NCBI GenBank assembly: GCA_965368405.1
Contig: CBDUMS010000058.1
Location: forward strand, 1-22,925
From: S012-113 sp965368405
GTDB taxonomy: Bacteria; Bacteroidota; Bacteroidia; Cytophagales; Cyclobacteriaceae
Length of the DNA stretch: 22,925 nt
Reading direction: 5' to 3'
Shown here: piece after piece, positions 16,668 to 22,925 of the stretch
Position numbering within the stretch: the stretch's first letter is position 1
Layout: each line of letters opens with the position of its first letter
Notes under the pieces: generated by a model
Databases searched by the model: none
What the model was told of the DNA's origin: nothing
What the model saw: only the letters and a program-made list of their open reading frames with translations
Position numbers and translations under genes: made by a program

Positions 16668-17858
16668 ATGAAGTTCGCCCTCTTTGATGCGCCAAATGTA
16701 AAGGAGCAATTGTTGCCCTTCACTTTTACCCGACCCGTAGCTGGTATTCGCTGGGGAATATTGACTTTGGCAGAGAAATGGGAACAACAGCTTAAGTCAT
16801 CGGCAAGCTTTATTACAGAACCTTATTTACAAGACAAATTTATTGGCCCACCAAGTTGGGAAGGCCTAACATTAATCAATGGAGCTGTTACACCAACGAC
16901 TGCATTAATTAAAGCCATTAAGTTACTTAGTACAGGGGAAAAGTTGATTCTCGATAATATCATTATCGCTGCTCGAACCGATAATAAGATTGAACTTGCT
17001 GAGCTCAGTGAGTTTTCTAGCCGACCTTTTGATGGAGACATTACCTATTTAGATCGTGTCTGGAAAATCTTCAAAGAAACGGGTAAGCAAATTCAAATAG
17101 ATTTTGAACAGATCACGGCAGGCAGAACCTCAGAACCTATTAACGATAAGCATAGTATCATTTATGGTCAGCATAATGTGTTTCTAGAAAAAGGGGTAGA
17201 AATTAAAGCGGCAATACTCGATGCTGAAAACGGGCCGATCTATTTAGGGAAAAACTCTAAAGTTCAGCCTGGTGCCACAATTACTGGACCCTTTGCGCTC
17301 GGAGAAGAATCTGTAGTTAATGGCCATGCACAGATGCGAGGCGATATTTCCATTGGCCCATTCTGTAAAGTTGGTGGTGAAGTAAGCAATTCGGTAATCT
17401 TTGCCAACTCCAACAAAGGGCACGATGGCTTTTTAGGTAATTCGGTTCTAGGAGAATGGTGTAATATCGGCGCTGGAACCATAGTCTCGAATTTAAAAAA
17501 CAATTACGCAAAAGTTAAAATTTGGGACTACGCCAAAAATGGCTTTATCGACACCGGCGAACAGTTCTGTGGCCTAATGATGGCAGATCATACCAAAACT
17601 GGTATTGGAACAACCTTTAATACCGGCACCGTAGTTGGTGTAGCAGCGAATATATTTGGCGCCGGATTCCCACGCACATTTATTCCTTCTTTTTCGTGGG
17701 GAGGATTTAACGGTCTTAGCACTTTCCTCCCACGTAAGGTTAAAGAAATGGCTCAAGTTTCTATGGCTCGTAGAAATAAACAGTATGACGAAATAGAAGA
17801 AGGTATTTTAGATCATGTGTTTGAAATTACGAAGCCACATCGAAATTGGGATAAATAA
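16668..17858 (+). CDS. alternative GlmU-type bifunctional enzyme (putative sugar nucleotidyltransferase)
   Basis: The 396-residue protein belongs to the 'alternative bacterial GlmU' group found widely in Bacteroidota, which is thought to make UDP-N-acetylglucosamine in place of classical GlmU. The N-terminal nucleotidyltransferase-like part has the family start MKFALFDAP and the LLPFTFTRPVAGIRWGILTL block (15-34), a variant of the nucleotide-binding loop. From about residue 185 a left-handed parallel beta helix of hexapeptide repeats begins (YLGKNSKVQPGATITGP). It includes HDGFLGNSVLGEWCNIGAGT (residues 251-270), clearly akin to the acetyltransferase active-site region of GlmU. Precise reactions are inferred from the family. 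It is first of a tight plus-strand cluster, six bases ahead of holB, and begins only eight bases after the L31 terminator, so its transcript must come from read-through or from an unrecognised promoter. Confidence 0.88.
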   Translation: MKFALFDAPNVKEQLLPFTFTRPVAGIRWGILTLAEKWEQQLKSSASFITEPYLQDKFIGPPSWEGLTLINGAVTPTTALIKAIKLLSTGEKLILDNIIIAARTDNKIELAELSEFSSRPFDGDITYLDRVWKIFKETGKQIQIDFEQITAGRTSEPINDKHSIIYGQHNVFLEKGVEIKAAILDAENGPIYLGKNSKVQPGATITGPFALGEESVVNGHAQMRGDISIGPFCKVGGEVSNSVIFANSNKGHDGFLGNSVLGEWCNIGAGTIVSNLKNNYAKVKIWDYAKNGFIDTGEQFCGLMMADHTKTGIGTTFNTGTVVGVAANIFGAGFPRTFIPSFSWGGFNGLSTFLPRKVKEMAQVSMARRNKQYDEIEEGILDHVFEITKPHRNWDK

Positions 17859-17864
17859 GCGCCT

Positions 17865-18989
17865 ATGTTATTTGCAAATATTCATGGCTTAGAGGCTACT
17901 AAAAAGCATTTAATATCGAGTGTGAAGCGCAATCATGTTGCCCACGCCCAGTTATTTAGTGGGATCGAAGGCTCCGCGTTACTACCAATGGCGCTAGCTT
18001 TCTCAACCTATATTAATTGTGAAAATCCTGGAGATTCTGATGCCTGTGGCGTTTGTGCTTCGTGCTCAAAAAGCCTTAAATACATTCATCCGGACATTCA
18101 TTTTGTCTTTCCGGTAACATCAACGGAAAAAATTACGGGCAAAGACGTGGTCAGTAAATCTTACCTACCCATTTGGCGCAGCTTTCTGTTGGAAAACCCT
18201 TATGGTAGCAGCGTAGACTGGGCGCATGCCTTTGGTGGTGAGAATAAGCAACTTAATATTTCTCGACAAGAGAGTCGTGAAATGATTGACGCCCTCTCTT
18301 TAAAAGCTTTTGAGGGTCGGTATAAGGTGATGATTGTATGGATGCCTGAACTTATGCATCCCGCAGCAGCCAACGGCATATTAAAAATATTAGAAGAGCC
18401 TTCTGCCAACACAGTCTTTCTACTGGTATCGCCCCAAAGAGAGCGTTTGCTTAAAACTATTCTCTCTAGAACACAATTAGTACGGATACCTCCATTTAAT
18501 GATGATGAGCTTACACACATCCTCACTACGGAGCACCAAATCGATCTCGAAAAGGCGAACCAGCTAGCACATTTGGCCGAAGGTAGCTTGCGGGCAGCAT
18601 TACAAATTCATCGAGAAGCAGATATTAACCTTCATGCCCTGCTTATTGACTGGATGCGAAGCTGCTTTGCTCATAATTTTATAGAACTAAGTGCCTTCTC
18701 AGAAAAATTTGCAGCGCTATCGAAATCTGCACAAAAATCGCTACTCCTTTATTCGCTCGAGATCTTGCGAGAGTCTTTAGTAGCCACACAAGGGGAAGAA
18801 GAGCTCTTGCGCATGACTGGAAATGAAAGAGATTTTGTAAATAAGTTTAGCCAGACCTTAAACACAATAGTAATTGATCGTTTAGCTGAAAAAATCAGCG
18901 ATGCGCACTATCATTTGGAGCGAAATGCGAATCCAAAACTTGTTATTATGAACTTATCGATTGTATTTTCAAATTCTTTCAAACGTTAA
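17865..18989 (+). CDS. holB: DNA polymerase III delta' subunit
   Basis: The 374-residue protein is the delta' subunit of the clamp loader, which helps load the sliding clamp at replication forks. The N-terminal AAA+ fold has a degenerate P-loop (FSGIEGSALLPMALA) with no lysine, as expected for the non-hydrolysing delta' subunit. A zinc-binding cysteine set follows at C52, C61, C64 and C67. The KILEEPSANTVFLLVSPQ block (174-191) is diagnostic of the delta'/DnaX family. The arginine finger is in SRTQ (201-204), where the common SRCQ cysteine is replaced by threonine. The C-terminal collar domain occupies about 230-374. It sits six bases after the alternative GlmU and three before a PPIase gene, an arrangement with no obvious functional logic beyond co-expression. 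Confidence 0.92.
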   Translation: MLFANIHGLEATKKHLISSVKRNHVAHAQLFSGIEGSALLPMALAFSTYINCENPGDSDACGVCASCSKSLKYIHPDIHFVFPVTSTEKITGKDVVSKSYLPIWRSFLLENPYGSSVDWAHAFGGENKQLNISRQESREMIDALSLKAFEGRYKVMIVWMPELMHPAAANGILKILEEPSANTVFLLVSPQRERLLKTILSRTQLVRIPPFNDDELTHILTTEHQIDLEKANQLAHLAEGSLRAALQIHREADINLHALLIDWMRSCFAHNFIELSAFSEKFAALSKSAQKSLLLYSLEILRESLVATQGEEELLRMTGNERDFVNKFSQTLNTIVIDRLAEKISDAHYHLERNANPKLVIMNLSIVFSNSFKR

Positions 18990-18992
18990 CTT

Positions 18993-19598
18993 ATGAAAAA
19001 TATATTATTAAGCATATTGGCCATTGGCATACTCTCCTCTTGTAGCAAAAGAGAAGATGTTGTTACGATTACTACCGATTATGGCGACATCGTTTTGATC
19101 CTTTTTGATGAAACTCCACAACATAAGAAGAACTTCATTGAACTGGTTAAAGGTGAGTTTTATAATGGTACTACTTTTCACAGGGTAATGGATGGTTTTA
19201 TGATACAGGGTGGCGACCCAAATTCAAAAGATGATGATGTAACTAACGACGGAACTGGGGGGCCTGGGTTTACTATACCTGCCGAGTTTATCGATAGTTT
19301 AAGCCATATTCAAGGAGCTCTCGCAGCAGCCCGTCAACCCGACCAGGTAAATCCAGAGAAAGAGTCTAGTGGTTCGCAATTTTATATTGTTGAAAATAAG
19401 GATGGGGCAACTTTCCTCGACGGTAATTATACTATCTTCGGTAAAACCATTAGCGGTATCGATGTAGTAGAAAAAATTGCTGATCAGCCTGTAGACTTTC
19501 GAAATAGACCCGTAACTGATATTAAAATGACCGTAAAGGTAAAATCAATGTCTCGAAGAAAAATTGCTAAGGAGTTTGGCTATGAGTTTAATAAATAA
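18993..19598 (+). CDS. cyclophilin-type peptidyl-prolyl isomerase, lipoprotein
   Basis: The 201-residue protein is a cyclophilin with a lipobox (IGILSSC, C17), so it is anchored to a membrane outside the cytoplasm and should speed proline isomerisation in exported proteins. The cyclophilin core is clear: ITTDYGDIVLILFDETPQHKKNF, then FHRVMDGFMIQGGD (residues 63-76), which carries the catalytic arginine R64, phenylalanine F69 and glutamine Q72. SGSQFYIV and DGNYTIFGKTISGIDVV follow, so the whole fold is complete. The mature N-terminus CSKRED is acidic soon after the cysteine. The gene starts three bases after holB and its end overlaps the next PPIase gene by 17 bases. Confidence 0.95.
   Translation: MKNILLSILAIGILSSCSKREDVVTITTDYGDIVLILFDETPQHKKNFIELVKGEFYNGTTFHRVMDGFMIQGGDPNSKDDDVTNDGTGGPGFTIPAEFIDSLSHIQGALAAARQPDQVNPEKESSGSQFYIVENKDGATFLDGNYTIFGKTISGIDVVEKIADQPVDFRNRPVTDIKMTVKVKSMSRRKIAKEFGYEFNK
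19569..19574 (+). promoter_or_regulatory. possible Shine-Dalgarno site for the second PPIase gene
   Basis: AAGGAG lies seven bases before the ATG at 19582. Such sites are uncommon in Bacteroidota, and here it is inside the coding end of the preceding gene (Ala-Lys-Glu), so the match may be chance. It nonetheless favours the ATG at 19582 over the in-frame TTG at 19564. Confidence 0.4.
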
Positions 19599-20451
19599 TC
19601 GTTCATGTCTTATCGGTTTAGTTGCCTTATTACTAAGCTGTTCCAATAATGATGAAAAGTATGACCAAGTAGTCACTATATCAACAAGCAAGGGCGATAT
19701 AACGATCGTATTATTTGATGATACGCCAATGCACAAGGCAAGCTTTATAGAACTTGCAGAGGCTGGGGCCTACGATAGCACTAAATTTCATCGCGTGATT
19801 GAGGGTTTCATGATTCAAGGCGGAGATTTGGCAAGCAAACCAGAATTTGAGAAAGAGTCTCGTCGGTTAATACCTGCCGAATTGCAACCAAAATATATAC
19901 ATAAAAAGGGAATGGTAGGTGCAGCGCGCCAGAGTGTAAACCAGAATCCTTACAAGCAATCGAGCACTCAATTCTATATTATACAAGGCAGTACATTTAC
20001 GGAGACCGAATTAAAAACTGATATCAATGGACTAAACGGATCATTACCAAAGTACCTCTACGATGGGGAACATCAAGACTTGATCGATGAATTTAAAGCA
20101 TTACAGGATTCAGGGAAAACGGAAGAGCTTCAAAGACGGGTTATTGAACTCCGGCCTGAGATCGAGGCTGCATTAGGACAGAGTTTTGAGAATAATGAAA
20201 TTTCCTCTAAACAAATCGAAGAGTACACTACTATTGGTGGTTCTCCACACCTCGACGGAGATTACACCATTTTTGGGCAAGTAATTAAAGGTTTAGAGGT
20301 GATCGATAAGATAGCTGCTATGCCGGTAGATAGCGTGGATAATCCCATCGATCCTATTTACATGGTATTGAAAGTAGATGAAGTACCTAAAGACAGCTTG
20401 GTGCGCTATTATGGAATCCAATATCCGGAGTCTCAAAACCCTACGAACTAA
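19582..20451 (+). CDS. cyclophilin-type peptidyl-prolyl isomerase, lipoprotein with ~80-residue insertion
   Basis: From the ATG at 19582 this is a 289-residue lipoprotein (GLVALLLSC, lipobox cysteine C20) with a cyclophilin fold. The active-site block FHRVIEGFMIQGGD (69-82) keeps the catalytic R, F and Q. The core is split: after SSTQFYIIQGS (127-137) there are about 80 additional residues before LDGDYTIFGQVIKGLEVID (224-242). The inserted part (about 138-220) is polar and mostly helical, with DLIDEFKALQDSGKTEELQ-type charged repeats. It could form a helical chaperone-like arm, as in other Bacteroidota PPIases. An in-frame TTG at 19564 would add six residues ahead of the signal peptide and is less likely. 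It overlaps the preceding PPIase by 17 bases and its stop codon overlaps the next start by one base. Confidence 0.94.
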   Translation: MSLINNRSCLIGLVALLLSCSNNDEKYDQVVTISTSKGDITIVLFDDTPMHKASFIELAEAGAYDSTKFHRVIEGFMIQGGDLASKPEFEKESRRLIPAELQPKYIHKKGMVGAARQSVNQNPYKQSSTQFYIIQGSTFTETELKTDINGLNGSLPKYLYDGEHQDLIDEFKALQDSGKTEELQRRVIELRPEIEAALGQSFENNEISSKQIEEYTTIGGSPHLDGDYTIFGQVIKGLEVIDKIAAMPVDSVDNPIDPIYMVLKVDEVPKDSLVRYYGIQYPESQNPTN

Positions 20452-21362
20452 TGATGAAGATTCTTGTTACAGGCGCTAATGGGTTGTTAGGGCAAAAGCT
20501 CGTTAACTTATTGCTTTTAAAAGAAGGGGTAGAGGTGATTGCTACGTCAAGGGGTAAAAACCGCAATCAAAACTTGGCGGAGGAACTATTCCATACGCTA
20601 GATGTAACCAGTGCCCAGGACGTTCTTCGCGTATTTCAGCAGACTGTTCCAACCTATGTAATTCATACTGCGGCAATGACTCATGTTGATGAATGCGAGC
20701 TAAATCAGGAGGATTGTGTAATTGCAAATGTGCAGGCGGTACAAAATATTGTTGATGGGTGCCTTTCCATCTCCGCCCACTTAATTCACCTTTCTACCGA
20801 TTTCATCTTTGATGGAAGCAAAGGGCCGCTGGCAGAGAACGAAACGCCCAATCCCGTTAACTTCTACGGCCAAAGCAAGCTGGATGCAGAGAATATTATT
20901 ATGCGGAGTAAGATTCGATGGGCAATAGCAAGAACTGTTCTTGTTTATGGTATTGTCCCAGGTCTTAGCCGATCAAATATCATTTTATGGGTGAAAGATA
21001 GCTTGGAAAATAATAAGGATATCAAGGTAGTTAACGACCAATGGCGTACACCGACGCTGGCAGAAGACCTTGCGACAGGCTGTTGGCTTCTAGCTAAAAA
21101 TTCGGCAGAGGGCGTTTATAATATTTCGGGCGACGATTTTCTTACACCCTATGATATGGCTCTACTTGTAGCCGACCATTTTAAGTTAGACAAATCATTT
21201 ATTACTGAAGCCGATTCTTCGACCTTTACCCAACCAGCAAAACGACCACCTAAAACCGGCTTTATAATTGACAAAGCTCGCCATGATCTCGGATATAATC
21301 CACATAGTTTTAGTGCAGGCATTAGATTAATAGACGAACAAATTTCCAAGGCTAGTGCCTAG
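20451..21362 (+). CDS. RmlD-like NAD(P)-dependent sugar reductase (SDR superfamily)
   Basis: The 303-residue protein is an extended/atypical short-chain dehydrogenase close to dTDP-4-dehydrorhamnose reductase (RmlD/RfbD). It has the cofactor motif VTGANGLLGQKL (6-17), the IHTAAMTHVDECE block, STDFIFDG (the RmlD substrate-site motif) and the catalytic YGQSK pair (Tyr-x3-Lys). The C-terminal domain includes the DQWRTPTLAEDLA segment, which matches the RmlD pattern. The other rhamnose genes (rmlA, rmlB, rmlC) are absent here, so the true substrate may be another nucleotide sugar or a different carbonyl compound. The start ATG at 20451 overlaps the previous stop (TAATG), and a second ATG follows immediately. 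It is the last gene of the alternative-GlmU cluster; 90 bases separate it from the transporter. Confidence 0.86.
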   Translation: MMKILVTGANGLLGQKLVNLLLLKEGVEVIATSRGKNRNQNLAEELFHTLDVTSAQDVLRVFQQTVPTYVIHTAAMTHVDECELNQEDCVIANVQAVQNIVDGCLSISAHLIHLSTDFIFDGSKGPLAENETPNPVNFYGQSKLDAENIIMRSKIRWAIARTVLVYGIVPGLSRSNIILWVKDSLENNKDIKVVNDQWRTPTLAEDLATGCWLLAKNSAEGVYNISGDDFLTPYDMALLVADHFKLDKSFITEADSSTFTQPAKRPPKTGFIIDKARHDLGYNPHSFSAGIRLIDEQISKASA

Positions 21363-21452
21363 GTGTAACTCAATATTTTATCAACGGTTGGGTAAGTCTC
21401 ATGATTTTGAATATTTTCGTTTTTTTAACGCACCTCATATAACTTAATCAGA

Positions 21453-22844
21453 ATGAATATTAGCGAAGATGATAACAGGGGCCAATGGGGCTCAAAGTTT
21501 GGGTTTGTAATGGCCGCTGCAGGTTCGGCAGTTGGCTTAGGTAATATCTGGCGATTCCCCTATATCACGGGACAAAATGGTGGTGGCGCATTTGTTATGC
21601 TCTACCTTGCTTGTGTAATACTCATTGGAGTTCCATTACTTTTTACCGAAATGGGACTTGGGCGTGCTACTAAAAAAAGTACTATTGGTGCCTTTAAAGA
21701 CACTGGTGGAGGTCCATTTTGGACTGGTCTTGGAGCACTTTTGGCACTAGGCGTAAGCTTTTTCGTGTTATCGTACTACGGTGTAATTGCAGGCTGGACC
21801 ATCGGCTATATTGGCAAAACACTCACGGGCACCGCAGCAGATGGCAACTTTTCAGTCTTCGCGGCAGATGCAGGAATATCTATTCCACTAATGGGACTCT
21901 TTACTCTCGTTACTATCGTAATCGTAATTGGAGGTATCTCGGGTGGTATTGAAAAAGCAGCCAAAGTATTAATGCCTATTCTCTTTCTTCTCATTTTTGC
22001 TGTGGCTATTCGAGCCTTAACCCTCGATGGAGCGATGGCCGGGGTAGAGTTTTATCTGAAACCCGACTTTAGTAAAATTACAGCCAATAGTGTACTAGCC
22101 GCGTTAGGCCAGGCATTCTTCTCGATGAGTATTGGATGGGGAATTATGGTTACCTATGGTTCATATTTACCAAAATCATCGAATCTGGTAAGCAGTGGTC
22201 TTTGGGTAGGGTTGATGGACACTGGAGTAGCATTATTAGCTGGTCTTATGATTTTCCCTGCAGTATTTGCATTTGGCAAGTCACCCGAAGCTGGACCTAC
22301 ATTAGTTTTTCAAGTATTACCAGAGATATTTAGCTCGATGGCTGGAGGCCAAATTATTGGATCTTTATTCTTTCTCCTGCTAACCGTCGCCGCGCTAACC
22401 TCATCGATATCGATGTTAGAAGTACCTGCTTCATATTTTATAGATGAAAAAAAATGGAGCCGGAAAAAGGCCGCGATCGTTGTTGGTATCATGGTCTTTA
22501 TCGTGGGTATTCCATCTGCGTTATCACATGGAGCTTCGGATTTCTTTACCAATATGAACATAAATGTATTCGGACAAGAAGTAACAGGATTTCAGGGAAT
22601 TGTTGACTATTGGTTTGGCACGTTCTTTATCGTTGTTGTGGCATTTGTTACCTGCGTTTATGTTGCTTGGAAATTGCCAATAGATCTAATCGTAAATGAA
22701 ATGGCAAAAGGATCGGAGACCTTCAAACCTGGGTCGTTACAATCTAGAACATTTGTTTTCTTTATCCGTTTTATAGGACCCATTGTTATCCTGGCCGTCC
22801 TACTGAACATGATGGGAGTGTTTGGCATATTTGCCGGAGCATAA
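21453..22844 (+). CDS. sodium-dependent neurotransmitter-symporter (NSS/SNF) family amino-acid transporter
   Basis: The 463-residue inner-membrane protein belongs to the NSS family (LeuT, MhsT, Tyt1), which couples sodium entry to uptake of amino acids or related amines. The highly conserved first helix is present: FGFVMAAAGSAVGLGNIWRF (17-36), followed by PYITGQNGGGAF. It contains the unwound stretch that holds substrate and sodium. I count eleven hydrophobic helices, as in the bacterial MhsT subgroup, with the last near residues 434-460. The helix-8 sodium-site region is ALTSSISMLEVP. Substrate cannot be assigned; MhsT-type members often carry hydrophobic amino acids. The gene has a 90-base leader region after the RmlD-like gene and its own terminator, so it is probably transcribed on its own. 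Confidence 0.95.
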   Translation: MNISEDDNRGQWGSKFGFVMAAAGSAVGLGNIWRFPYITGQNGGGAFVMLYLACVILIGVPLLFTEMGLGRATKKSTIGAFKDTGGGPFWTGLGALLALGVSFFVLSYYGVIAGWTIGYIGKTLTGTAADGNFSVFAADAGISIPLMGLFTLVTIVIVIGGISGGIEKAAKVLMPILFLLIFAVAIRALTLDGAMAGVEFYLKPDFSKITANSVLAALGQAFFSMSIGWGIMVTYGSYLPKSSNLVSSGLWVGLMDTGVALLAGLMIFPAVFAFGKSPEAGPTLVFQVLPEIFSSMAGGQIIGSLFFLLLTVAALTSSISMLEVPASYFIDEKKWSRKKAAIVVGIMVFIVGIPSALSHGASDFFTNMNINVFGQEVTGFQGIVDYWFGTFFIVVVAFVTCVYVAWKLPIDLIVNEMAKGSETFKPGSLQSRTFVFFIRFIGPIVILAVLLNMMGVFGIFAGA

Positions 22845-22884
22845 ATAATTATCTACTATGCCATCCTAAGGTGGCTAGGCTTAT

Positions 22885-22925
22885 AGAGGGTTTCAAATCA
22901 ATTTGTGATTTGGGGCCCTTTTTTA
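22885..22925 (+). terminator. intrinsic terminator after the NSS transporter gene
   Basis: GGGTTTCAAATC (22888-22899) pairs with GATTTGGGGCCC (22907-22918) across a 7-base loop. The stem is 12 base pairs, three of them G-U, and a few weaker pairs extend it outward. A run of T follows to the window end. As read on the plus strand it fits a terminator 40 bases after the transporter stop. The G-U pairs make it asymmetric, so it should be weaker on the minus strand. Confidence 0.8.

Noticed and set aside
22860..22875. Small hairpin (GCCATC...GGTGGC) after the transporter stop
   Set aside because: Six pairs with one wobble and no T-run; the convincing terminator lies just downstream.
1..22925. 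A new defence, mobile-element, toxin-antitoxin or biosynthetic system
   Set aside because: Nearly every gene falls in a known housekeeping or envelope family, composition is uniform, and there are no repeats, integrases, transposases or att-like ends.

Overview
The window reads as ordinary chromosomal DNA from a member of the Bacteroidota, probably a Cytophagales-type, likely aquatic, bacterium. The grounds are: AT-rich, densely packed genes; almost no Shine-Dalgarno sites; one clear Bacteroidota-type promoter (TTTG-N19-TAnnTTTG) before the L31 gene; the 'alternative GlmU' family; a Wzi-type outer-membrane protein; several lipoproteins with lipobox cysteines; and a single-chain PqqL-like M16 peptidase. 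The placement below phylum is inference from gene families. I see no tRNA, rRNA, CRISPR array, insertion sequence, phage gene or obvious horizontally acquired island. No gene-free stretch exceeds 300 bases; the longest (9087-9254, 168 bases) holds nothing I can assign firmly.

Layout. (1) 1-1399, plus strand: the 3' end of phosphoglucose isomerase overlaps manA by four bases, so two enzymes that share fructose-6-phosphate are coupled. (2) 3932-1396, minus strand: a tight cluster of a small membrane protein, a YifB/ComM AAA ATPase, a YraN nuclease-fold protein and an 86-residue unknown protein. It runs tail-to-tail into manA. (3) 4054-7710, plus: an SDR dehydrogenase and an exported M16 zinc peptidase. 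(4) 16212-7713, minus: a Wzi-like outer-membrane barrel protein, an MsbA-like ABC exporter, ProC, a penicillin-acylase-family lipoprotein and an FAD/NAD(P) oxidoreductase. These are spaced widely enough that they need not be one transcript. (5) 16279-16660, plus: a stand-alone unit with promoter, zinc-independent ribosomal protein L31 and a strong intrinsic terminator. (6) 16668-21362, plus: a compact cluster of alternative GlmU, DNA polymerase III delta', two cyclophilin-type lipoproteins and an RmlD-like reductase, with gaps of 6 and 3 bases followed by overlaps. (7) 21453-22844, plus: an 11-helix sodium-coupled amino-acid (NSS) transporter, followed by a terminator at the end of the window.

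Several genes bear on the cell envelope. Phosphoglucose isomerase and PMI control flow at fructose-6-phosphate, the source of UDP-GlcNAc (alternative GlmU) and mannose-derived sugars. The MsbA-like exporter, Wzi-like protein and RmlD-like reductase fit lipid or polysaccharide export and decoration. Two PPIases, the acylase and the M16 peptidase act outside the cytoplasm. I did not find a convincing new defence, mobile or secretion system. The findings are modest: transcription signals around L31, a terminator pressed against the next start codon, unknown small proteins next to ComM/YraN, an insertion in one cyclophilin, and acidic residues after lipoprotein cysteines.
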